Part shown: positions 7,430 to 14,433 of the stretch, piece after piece
How the letters are laid out: each line of letters opens with the position of its first letter
Position numbering within the stretch: the stretch's first letter is position 1
Origin: CAYZXU01 sp964482535
GTDB taxonomy: Bacteria; Desulfobacterota; Desulfobacteria; Desulfobacterales; BuS5
Direction: 5' to 3'
DNA: 18,901 bases
Assembly: GCA_964482535.1 (NCBI GenBank)
Contig: CAYZXU010000045.1
Location: 1 to 18,901 of the forward strand
Notes under the pieces: generated by a model
The model's database searches: none
The model's input: only the letters and a program-made list of their open reading frames with translations
What the model was told of the DNA's origin: nothing
Translations under genes and position numbers: made by a program

Positions 7430-8830
7430 ATGACAAAAAATGAATATAAAATATTTTCCGAGATGGTCCTTCAAAAGCTTGGAATAAGGCTGAGGCAGCA
7501 GGAGTATGCCAGGACAGCAAGGATAGTGTCTGAGAGGGTAGTAAAGCTTGGAAATCAGTTGATCGGCACTTATATCAGGTTTCTTGATACTCCCGGCTCG
7601 GCAGATGAATGGGATATATTGATAGATTTTCTCACAATCCCTGAAACATATTTTTTCAGGGATCAAAATCAGTGCATGGCTTTTGAAAAATTTATTATTC
7701 CGCATATATTGAACCAAAAGAATAGAATAAGAATATGGTCTGCAGGTTGTTCCACAGGCGAAGAGCCTTATACACTGGCCATTATTTTGAGTGAAACGGT
7801 TAAAAATTTGAAGTATAGGGACGTGCAGATAATTGGAACTGATATTAATCCGAGATGTTTAAAAAAAGCTAAAAAAGGAATTTATGAAAGGCATTCATTC
7901 AGAGGTGTAAGAAGTGATATTATAGAAAAATATTTTATTAAAAAATCCGGGAGGATGAAGATTGATAACTCAATAAGGAAAATGGTGGAATTTAAAAAGT
8001 TTAATATCAAACTTGATAAAGGGGAGTTTTTCCCTTTGGTCTATAATAATTTTGATGTTATTTTTTGCAGAAATGTTCTTATCTATTTTGAGAAGCCGGC
8101 GATAAATAATATCACTGCCGGTTTCAGCACATCCTTAAATGACAGCGGTTACCTGGTGTTAGGCCATTCGGAAACAGGGCATATATCAAACAGAGATTTA
8201 AGAAGAATCCGGGCAAATAATACTTTTATTTTTGGTAAAAATGAAAAGATTGAAACCGAAAAAAATATTTATAAGGTCGCTGGAGATTCACCGGAAAAAG
8301 CTCCTTTTCTAAAAAATAAAAAAACGGAAGAAACAAAGAATAATGACCATTATAACAAGGCGCTTTTACATTATTTTAAGGAAGAGTATGAAAGCGCCGG
8401 GGTTGAGATTGAAAGTATTGAGAAAAAAAATAGCGCAGGAGTAAAAGAACTTCTTTTAAAGTCCCTTGTACAGGTAAATTCAGGAGAGTTGGAAAAAGCT
8501 GCTGTCACTGCTGAAAAGATAAAAGATATTAACGAATTTTTACCTGCCCCTTATTATGTTTTGGGTTTTATACATGAAAACAGAAAAAAATATCATCTCG
8601 CTATTGCAGATTACGAGAGAGCCCTGTTTCTGGAACCCAACTTTTTTTTATCATATTTCAGGCTTGGCAGTTTATATATGAAGGAAAGAAAAAAAAAGGA
8701 ATCTGTCCGTGCATTTAAAAACGCATTGAAAACAATCAAGGCAGAAGATGAAGAAAAAGTAAAACTCTTGTCAGGAGGATTTTTAAAAAAGAGCCTGGAG
8801 CAGATTTGCAGGAAGGGGATTCATGAATAA
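7430..8830 (+). CDS. CheR methyltransferase with C-terminal TPR region (WspC/FrzF-like)
   Basis: This encodes 466 residues. Residues 1-275 are a CheR domain that transfers methyl groups from S-adenosylmethionine to receptor glutamates. The visible motifs are TIPETYFFRD (69-78), the SAM-binding IWSAGCSTGEEPYTLA (about 102-117), IGTDIN (135-140) and IFCRNVLIYF (211-220). The last motif is the usual 'vfCRNVlIYF'. After a charged linker (about 273-305), residues ~306-435 form helical repeats. The clearest are YYVLGFIHENRKKYHLAIADYERAL and the following SYFRLGSLYMKERKKKESVRAF, which fit TPR units. CheR fused to TPRs is characteristic of the Wsp (WspC) and Frz (FrzF) pathways, not of flagellar chemotaxis. 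It starts 2 nt after cheW and its end overlaps the next gene by 8 nt, consistent with translational coupling. Confidence 0.92.
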   Translation: MTKNEYKIFSEMVLQKLGIRLRQQEYARTARIVSERVVKLGNQLIGTYIRFLDTPGSADEWDILIDFLTIPETYFFRDQNQCMAFEKFIIPHILNQKNRIRIWSAGCSTGEEPYTLAIILSETVKNLKYRDVQIIGTDINPRCLKKAKKGIYERHSFRGVRSDIIEKYFIKKSGRMKIDNSIRKMVEFKKFNIKLDKGEFFPLVYNNFDVIFCRNVLIYFEKPAINNITAGFSTSLNDSGYLVLGHSETGHISNRDLRRIRANNTFIFGKNEKIETEKNIYKVAGDSPEKAPFLKNKKTEETKNNDHYNKALLHYFKEEYESAGVEIESIEKKNSAGVKELLLKSLVQVNSGELEKAAVTAEKIKDINEFLPAPYYVLGFIHENRKKYHLAIADYERALFLEPNFFLSYFRLGSLYMKERKKKESVRAFKNALKTIKAEDEEKVKLLSGGFLKKSLEQICRKGIHE

Positions 8831-9335
8831 ATTAAAATCTGAAAAGTTTAAAGAACTTCTTTTTGAATTAAAGGAAGCCAGTAAAAAGTTTGTAAGGCAG
8901 GAGATTGTAAAAAAAGAGGAGGAGTATGAAAGGTACCTCGTTATTATTGTCGGCAGGGAGCGGTTTGGAATTCTTGTGAAACAGATTCAGGAGATTATTG
9001 AAAACAGACAGGTAGTCCCTGTGCCTGATGCTCCCTTGTCTGTTCCTGGTATAATTAATTACAGAAACAGGCTGCTTCCCGTGACAAATATGAATAATCT
9101 CCTTCAGGCAGACTCCAGGGCAGAAGATAAAACACTGCTGCTGATAACAAGGAATACAAAGTATGAAACAGCGCTGTCGGTTGACGGGCTGGTGAATCTT
9201 ATAAGGGTAAAAGAATCTGATATTAAACCAAAAATTTCAGGTCAAAAACCCGGCATCGACAGGATAATAACCGGAGAGGTTTGTCATAAGAGCAGACTTG
9301 TAGCGCTTCTTGATATGGCTGTAGATTTTGAATAA
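8823..9335 (+). CDS. Second CheW-like coupler with N-terminal extension (WspD-like position)
   Basis: This encodes 170 residues. The first ~35 are charged and helical (KFKELLFELKEASKKFV and an EEEYE run). A CheW domain follows: YLVIIVGRERFGILVKQIQEII (about 38-59), VPGIINYRNRLLPVTNM (about 74-90, the conserved ligand loop, with RNR for RGK), and ALSVDGLVNLIRV (about 117-129). WspD also carries sequence beyond the CheW core. The start lies inside the end of cheR, with GGAAGGGG at 8811-8818 as its ribosome binding site, so expression is probably coupled. The two couplers of this operon are clearly different in sequence, suggesting separate docking roles between the receptor and the CheA-REC protein. 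That is inferred from the family. Confidence 0.87.
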   Translation: MNKLKSEKFKELLFELKEASKKFVRQEIVKKEEEYERYLVIIVGRERFGILVKQIQEIIENRQVVPVPDAPLSVPGIINYRNRLLPVTNMNNLLQADSRAEDKTLLLITRNTKYETALSVDGLVNLIRVKESDIKPKISGQKPGIDRIITGEVCHKSRLVALLDMAVDFE

Positions 9336-9346
9336 GATTATTTAAT

Positions 9347-9354
9347 GGGGGGGG
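9347..9354 (+). promoter_or_regulatory. G8 tract acting as ribosome binding site of the receptor gene
   Basis: Eight consecutive G lie four bases before the receptor ATG at 9359, where the Shine-Dalgarno sequence should be. No other purine-rich site is available. Length change of such a homopolymer by strand slippage would alter spacing or strength of the site. Whether the length varies cannot be known from one sequence. Confidence 0.55.
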
Positions 9355-9358
9355 AATT

Positions 9359-10813
9359 ATGCTTAAAAAAATAAAAGATATGCGCATGAAGCAAAGTTTT
9401 ATTTTTCTTACGGTAACGTGTATTTTTTTGGGGTTAATATCTGTAATCGGGATTGTTGAAGTTGTAAAAATTGCAGATTTCCAAAGGTATGAAAGGGAAA
9501 ATATTGTTTGTCTTGATCAGATAATATTTCGTATTAACAAGTTAGAAAAGTTGACTGAATCAAAGGAAAATGCAACTGAAATAAAGGCCATTTTAGAAAA
9601 GAAATCAGATAAAAAATCAGAGATGGGAATTGCCAGGCTTCTCGAAGAAATGAAGAAACAGACGGAAAAGTTTTTTGCAGAGACAAATTTTCTGGAGAAA
9701 TTTTTGTTTAAGATTTCAGGTTTTGGGGAAGTAATTGATTTAGTTGAAGATGATCTTGAGGCTATAATAATGATGCAAAACACTGTGGAAGAATATGGAC
9801 GGCATACAATATCTTATGGGTGGTTTGTTGAGACAATTAAAGAGTATGTAAAAAAAGTAAGGGTGTTTGATGAAGAGTTTGCGGAGGTTATTAATTCTGC
9901 CGGTCATTTTGTGTCGGTTTTTATGATCAGTTTACTTGTTGCAGGAATGCTTGTAACAGGCGTAACAGGATTTTTTATCTTTAGATCAATTATGACACCC
10001 TTAAGTAAAACAACTAAAAACATATGCTCTTTTTCCCAGGAACTTCAAGCAAATTCAAAACAGCAGACCCAGGCCGCTTCCGGCCAGACAGCGGCAATGA
10101 CGGAGATAGGTTCGGTTATGCAGGAGCTGGTTGCAACATCAGGGCAGGTTGCCGATATCTCATCCAACGCAACCTCTATTGTTAAAAATGCGGATAAAGA
10201 GGTTGCTGATGGTCATCTATATCTTGATGATACCATAGAGGGTATTGAGAAAATAAAGGAGAAGGTGGAGATAAGCGCTGCCAATATGCTTTCACTGGGG
10301 GAAAAATCACAGCAGATTGGAGTCGTTCTCGATGTTATTAATGAGCTTTCCCAGCAGGTGACGGTCCTTTCCTATAATGCAACCATAGAAGCGGCAGGCG
10401 CCGGCGAAGAAGGCAAGAGATTTATGGCTGTTGCAGACAGAATTATAAAACTCGCTGAAAGAAGCGTGGAGTCTGCAAAAGAAGTAAAGTCTATAATTGA
10501 CGATATCCAGTCTGATTCCAATAAAACAATTATGTCAACGGAAGACAGTATGAAGGCGGTTGAAGAAGGAGTCACCCGTGTTAAAAAGGCAAAGAATTCA
10601 TTAAACAGCATTAATGAACTTACAAATCAGGTTCTTGTTTCTGTTGATGAAATAAGCATGTCTCTAAACCAGCAGAAAACAGGTGTGGAACAGGCCGCTG
10701 CCGAAGTTGAAAATATAACCATACTTGTGCGTGAGTCAGAAGACAGCGCAAGGCAGGTTTCCGACACAGCAGCACATCTTCTGGAAATGGCAGATGCGCT
10801 TGAGAGTATATAA
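9359..10813 (+). CDS. Two-TM methyl-accepting chemoreceptor without clear HAMP (WspA-like)
   Basis: This encodes 484 residues. TM1 is at about 13-36 and TM2 at about 187-208. The ~150 residues between them are mostly charged and helical (e.g. ARLLEEMKKQTEKFF), so the sensor is probably a periplasmic helical bundle. After TM2 comes IMTPLSKTTK, which looks like the start of a HAMP domain. No full HAMP repeat follows before the cytoplasmic coiled coil (about 222-480). The signalling tip (about 326-352) keeps INEL, YNATIEA and AGE. It differs from classical receptors: QVT for QTN, and EAAGAGE for EAARAGE. KLAERS follows as usual. There is no C-terminal NWETF-like CheR tether, consistent with CheR being brought in otherwise, possibly by its TPRs. 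The gene lies between the second cheW and cheA. Confidence 0.9.
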   Translation: MLKKIKDMRMKQSFIFLTVTCIFLGLISVIGIVEVVKIADFQRYERENIVCLDQIIFRINKLEKLTESKENATEIKAILEKKSDKKSEMGIARLLEEMKKQTEKFFAETNFLEKFLFKISGFGEVIDLVEDDLEAIIMMQNTVEEYGRHTISYGWFVETIKEYVKKVRVFDEEFAEVINSAGHFVSVFMISLLVAGMLVTGVTGFFIFRSIMTPLSKTTKNICSFSQELQANSKQQTQAASGQTAAMTEIGSVMQELVATSGQVADISSNATSIVKNADKEVADGHLYLDDTIEGIEKIKEKVEISAANMLSLGEKSQQIGVVLDVINELSQQVTVLSYNATIEAAGAGEEGKRFMAVADRIIKLAERSVESAKEVKSIIDDIQSDSNKTIMSTEDSMKAVEEGVTRVKKAKNSLNSINELTNQVLVSVDEISMSLNQQKTGVEQAAAEVENITILVRESEDSARQVSDTAAHLLEMADALESI

Positions 10814-10835
10814 TAAAATCAGATAAAGGCGAATT

Positions 10836-13130
10836 ATGAGCGCTGATCTTTATAAATATTTTATGATTGAAGCAGCAGAGATTCTTGATGAGCTTAACAG
10901 GGATATCCTTGAGTTTGAAAATAATCAGACTGATACGAAGCTGTTAAACAGTCTTTTCAGGTACGCGCATACCTTGAAAGGAGCGGCACATGTTGTTGGG
11001 CTGTTAAATATCGGTAAACTTGCCCATGCAGTTGAAGATCTTTTCAGCAAGGCAAGGGATGATAAAAAAAAGCTCGGTACGCACGAAATAAGTCTGATTA
11101 TTGAAACCATAGATATTATTGCAAAAATAATTGAAGAAGTAAAAAAAGGAGAGCCCGAAGATTTCATAAGTATTGATGAAATATTTGTAAAATTTGAAGC
11201 AGTTGAGGCTGCAAATACGGATGGAGGTAGTAATCTCGAAGCAGAGCACCTTGAAATTCATCAGGAAGCACAACGTCAAAATTTGCAAAACAAAGAAGAA
11301 AAAATAGAGGCTGCACCAAAAGATACTGACAAGTTAAAAGAATCGAATATATCAAGTCCCGACCAAAAAGTCAAAAATCAGTTTTCCGGAGATACTCTAA
11401 GGGTTGCCATCCTGGATATTGATAATTTAATGAACCAGGCAAGTGAATTTATTATCGGAACAATGAAGCTGGAACAGCTCCATACGAATTTTAAGAAACA
11501 TGCAGTTTTGTGCGGCAATATGATCTCCAATTATAAAGAGATGCTTTCCTGTCTGGAGAATGTTGAGGATTCAGGTTCTATAAAGAGAGGGGCGCTTGAT
11601 AAAATAAAAAAATTATCTGTTAAAACAGATTTGGCAGGCCAGCATTTGATAATGAATAAGAACATTACACTGCTTGATACAACCACTGAAGAATTAAAGC
11701 AGATTTCAGAGAGTATGTACAATGTTATACATAAAATCAGATCGGAACGGGTTTCAGGCATATCCCATTATTTTAAGGGGGCTGTCAGGGATCTGTCTTT
11801 AAAACTGAATAAAAAAATCAATATTCTTATTAAAGGTGATGAAATTGAGCTGGACAGAAACCTTATTGAAGAGCTGAAAGAACCTGTAAACCAGATAATC
11901 AGGAATGCTGCTGTGCACGGTCTGGAGCAGGAAGAAGAAAGGGTTGCGCTTGGCAAAGGGGCAGAGGGACAGATTATTATAGATTTTAAAAAAAGAGGGG
12001 ACTTCGTTTATATCACATGTGAAGACGACGGCCGTGGAATTTCTGCTGAAAAGATTAGAAGAATAGCATTGGAAAAAGGTATTATTGATAAGAAAAAAAC
12101 TAAAGAGCTCAGTGATAATGATGCCTTATATCTGATTTTTGCTTCAGGATTTTCATCCGGCGCTATTATAACTGAATTTGCAGGCAGGGGAGTGGGGCTT
12201 GATATAGTAAAAGAGAAAGTAGATTCTTTAAGGGGTTCTATTGACATGGAGACCATGGAAAACAGGTATACACGTTTTATAATCAAGCTCCCCTTATCAC
12301 TTAATATGATAGATGCTTTTCTTGTGGAATCGTCAGGGTCAAAATATTTTTTCCCCTTAAACATGGTCCAGCGCACAGGATATATTTTAAAAAAAGAGAT
12401 AGAATTCATCGCTGGCAGGGGAGCTGTTATGATTGACGGTCTTCCTGTATCTCTTTCAAGTTTAAGCGATATTTTAGGTCTTGAAAAGAGTAAAAGCAGC
12501 AACGATGAGGAATTTCCCTGTGTTCTTTTAAAATCGGGTCATGAAACAGCCGCATTTGCAGTTGATAGAATTTTAGGGGTCCAAAGAATAATTATAAAAA
12601 AATTGGGAGGCAGGCTTGGCGAAGTAAAACATTTTATTGGAGGAGCTATCTTGAGTGGCGGTGAACCTGCATTGGTGTTGAACTGCCCTGAGCTTTTTAA
12701 ATCTTTCATGGGCAGGGCCAGCTTTTTTGCAGTAGAATCACCCGAAGAAAAAGAGGCTGTAAAACCTGCTGCCGGTATTCTTTGCGTTGATGATTCCTTA
12801 ACCAGCCGGGTTCTTATAAGCGGCTTGCTGGAATCAGCCGGTTATGATGTTGCCATGGCATCATCAGGTGAAGAGGCAATGGAAATAATTAACAAAGAGA
12901 AATTCGATTTGATTATTTCAGATGTTGAGATGCCTGGAATTAATGGATTTGAACTTGCAGAAAAAATAAGAAAAGATGAAATAAATAAAGATACCCCCAT
13001 AATTATTGTCTCTTCGCTTTCAAAAGATGAACACAGGCGGAGAGGAATTGAAGTGGGAGCCCAGGCTTATATAGTAAAGGGGGCATTTGATCAGGGAGTA
13101 TTTCTCGAAACCATAGAAAGGCTGGTATAA
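10836..13130 (+). CDS. CheA-type hybrid kinase with C-terminal receiver (WspE/FrzE-like)
   Basis: This encodes 764 residues. The N-terminal HPt (P1) domain has AHTLKGAAH with phospho-accepting His45. Residues ~122-190 are a charged linker with no recognisable P2 domain. The dimerisation and ATPase regions follow. The N-box is NQIIRNAAVHG (Asn357, His361), then EDDGRGIS (397-403), FASGFSS and GRGVGLDIVK (about 450-459). The CheW-like P5 domain spans about 490-630. A C-terminal receiver (about 646-764) has VDD651-653, Asp696 in ISDVEMP and Lys748, again followed by Gly, not Pro. CheA-receiver fusions are typical of WspE and FrzE. The built-in receiver can act as phosphate sink or intramolecular regulator. 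An AAGGCG ribosome binding site precedes the ATG. Only 1 nt separates the gene from cheB. Confidence 0.93.
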   Translation: MSADLYKYFMIEAAEILDELNRDILEFENNQTDTKLLNSLFRYAHTLKGAAHVVGLLNIGKLAHAVEDLFSKARDDKKKLGTHEISLIIETIDIIAKIIEEVKKGEPEDFISIDEIFVKFEAVEAANTDGGSNLEAEHLEIHQEAQRQNLQNKEEKIEAAPKDTDKLKESNISSPDQKVKNQFSGDTLRVAILDIDNLMNQASEFIIGTMKLEQLHTNFKKHAVLCGNMISNYKEMLSCLENVEDSGSIKRGALDKIKKLSVKTDLAGQHLIMNKNITLLDTTTEELKQISESMYNVIHKIRSERVSGISHYFKGAVRDLSLKLNKKINILIKGDEIELDRNLIEELKEPVNQIIRNAAVHGLEQEEERVALGKGAEGQIIIDFKKRGDFVYITCEDDGRGISAEKIRRIALEKGIIDKKKTKELSDNDALYLIFASGFSSGAIITEFAGRGVGLDIVKEKVDSLRGSIDMETMENRYTRFIIKLPLSLNMIDAFLVESSGSKYFFPLNMVQRTGYILKKEIEFIAGRGAVMIDGLPVSLSSLSDILGLEKSKSSNDEEFPCVLLKSGHETAAFAVDRILGVQRIIIKKLGGRLGEVKHFIGGAILSGGEPALVLNCPELFKSFMGRASFFAVESPEEKEAVKPAAGILCVDDSLTSRVLISGLLESAGYDVAMASSGEEAMEIINKEKFDLIISDVEMPGINGFELAEKIRKDEINKDTPIIIVSSLSKDEHRRRGIEVGAQAYIVKGAFDQGVFLETIERLV

Positions 13131-13131
13131 A

Positions 13132-14154
13132 ATGATAAAGGTGCTGATAGCCGAGGATTCATTAACTGTAAGGGAAAAAATAGCCGAAATCATCGATCAT
13201 GCTTCTGGGATGCAGGTTGCAGGGAAGGCAAGAAACGGAGAAGAAGCCGTGAAAATGGCAAGGGAAAGATTCCCTGATGTTATTATCATGGATCTCGTTA
13301 TGCCTGTTATGGACGGCCTGGAGGCAACGGGTCTGATTATGGCCTACACGCCTGTGCCGATTATTATACATTCTTCAGCCGTAAACAGGCAGGAAGGTTA
13401 TAAAACAATGGATGCCCTTGCAGCGGGCGCTTTGGATTTTATGGAAAAAGACGGAGCTGACTGGGAAAATGAACTTGTAGGGAGGGTAAAAAAAGCTTCC
13501 AGGATCAAGGTTGTTACCCATATTAAAAAAAAGGTTGAGCAGAGCAGGGAAAGCAGAACTGCTCTCTGTGGTAACATGCAGGGGAATGCTTATAATCTTT
13601 TGGTGGTTGGGGCATCAACAGGCGGGCCAAAGGCTGTGCAGGATATCTTCAGCAAGATTCCCGCTGCTTTTCCCCTTCCTGTGCTTCTTGTGGTTCATAT
13701 TGTGGAATCTTATCAGTTATCATTTGCAGACTGGCTGAATTTAAACATATCTCTTAAGGTAAAAATAGCGAAAAATGGAGAACCGGTAACAGGCAGTAAA
13801 GGAGTAGTATTTATGGCTCCCTCAGGAAGACATTTAACAGTGAAAAACAGTTCGTTTTGTTTATCCACGGCGCCTCCTGTTAATTTTTGCCGTCCATCAG
13901 TTGACGTTCTTTTTAAATCAGTTGCAATGGATCCTCTGATAAAACCTGTTGGGGTATTGCTTACAGGGATGGGTAAAGACGGAGCTGTCGGTTTAACGGC
14001 CATAAAAAAAAGCGGGGGTTACACAATAGCCCAGGATAAAAGCACTTCCATGGTTTTTGGTATGCCTGGAGCCGCAATAGAAATGGGGGGAGCTTCTGTT
14101 GTTCTGCCTGACTTCAGGATTTCTGATGAGATAGTCAGATTGGCGGGTTTATAA
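13132..14154 (+). CDS. CheB protein-glutamate methylesterase (WspF-like)
   Basis: This encodes 340 residues in the full CheB layout. The receiver domain (1-122) has acidic Glu8-Asp9, phospho-accepting Asp54 in IMDLVMPVMDG and Lys106. A linker follows at about 123-152. The methylesterase domain (about 153-340) carries the expected catalytic triad: Ser162 in GASTGGP, His189 in LVVHI and Asp283 in GMGKDGA. The conserved RPSVD (254-258) and QD..T...FGMP (301-312) are also present. It removes receptor methyl groups when phosphorylated by CheA and so opposes CheR-TPR. All catalytic residues are intact, so it should be active. It starts 1 nt after the cheA stop and is the last gene of the operon. 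A stem-loop begins at its stop codon. Confidence 0.94.
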   Translation: MIKVLIAEDSLTVREKIAEIIDHASGMQVAGKARNGEEAVKMARERFPDVIIMDLVMPVMDGLEATGLIMAYTPVPIIIHSSAVNRQEGYKTMDALAAGALDFMEKDGADWENELVGRVKKASRIKVVTHIKKKVEQSRESRTALCGNMQGNAYNLLVVGASTGGPKAVQDIFSKIPAAFPLPVLLVVHIVESYQLSFADWLNLNISLKVKIAKNGEPVTGSKGVVFMAPSGRHLTVKNSSFCLSTAPPVNFCRPSVDVLFKSVAMDPLIKPVGVLLTGMGKDGAVGLTAIKKSGGYTIAQDKSTSMVFGMPGAAIEMGGASVVLPDFRISDEIVRLAGL

Positions 14155-14191
14155 CCTAAAGCGGCAAAGCCGCAGTTTTGAGTTTTAGGTT
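14153..14191 (+). terminator. Nested stem-loop at the end of cheB, likely terminator
   Basis: A compact hairpin, GCGGC-AAA-GCCGC (14161-14173), lies seven nt after the cheB stop, followed by AGTTTTGAGTTTT. It is nested in an outer pair, AACCTAAA (14153-14160) and TTTAGGTT (14184-14191), with more T-rich sequence after it. The position at the operon end fits an intrinsic terminator, although the T tract is broken by G and A. Confidence 0.5.
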
Positions 14192-14210
14192 TTGGGTTTT
14201 TCAGTTAACT

Positions 14211-14305
14211 TTGGTGGATTCGTCGCTACGCTCCTTAATCCACCCTACAATTTTATATAAAAGTTGGTAGTTTGTAGGGTGGATTAAGCGAAGCGAATCC
14301 ACCAA
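14211..14305. repeat. REP/MITE-type long palindrome
   Basis: The arms 14211-14250 and 14272-14305 are inverse copies: TTGGTGGATTCG, then CGCT, then TTAATCCACCCTACAA. A small extra stretch in the left arm (40 against 34 nt) is the only length difference. The loop is AT-rich. The motif GTAGGGTGGATTAAGCGAAG resembles a dispersed palindromic repeat seen in many bacterial genomes. That likeness is from memory. No transposase accompanies it. It sits between the che operon and the next kinase gene. Confidence 0.75.
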
Positions 14306-14328
14306 AAAGCATTGAAAAATATTAATCG

Positions 14329-14356
14329 TTGACCAATTTTTTACCTTAAATATCAT
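14329..14356 (+). promoter_or_regulatory. Candidate sigma70 promoter for the second kinase operon
   Basis: TTGACC (14329-14334) and TATCAT (14351-14356) each match the -35 and -10 consensus at five of six positions and are 16 nt apart. They lie just after the palindromic repeat and about 78 nt before the kinase ATG. This suggests the kinase-HPt group is transcribed separately from the che operon. Confidence 0.5.
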
Positions 14357-14433
14357 ATAGTTAGAATGAGGAAAAATGAGTTTGTAAATTTCTGATTAAT
14401 ATATTTTACCAGTAATTAAGGAATTTGGAAAAA

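Noticed and set aside
13511..13738. Overlapping frame inside cheB
   Set aside because: cheB is complete with all catalytic residues in its own frame; this is an alternative-frame shadow.
14366..14395. Nine-codon leader frame before the triple-receiver kinase
   Set aside because: No ribosome binding site and no sign of attenuator structure after it.
14425..14433. TTG start of the triple-receiver kinase
   Set aside because: It is only 2 nt from AAGGA, too close. ATG 14434 has usable spacing.
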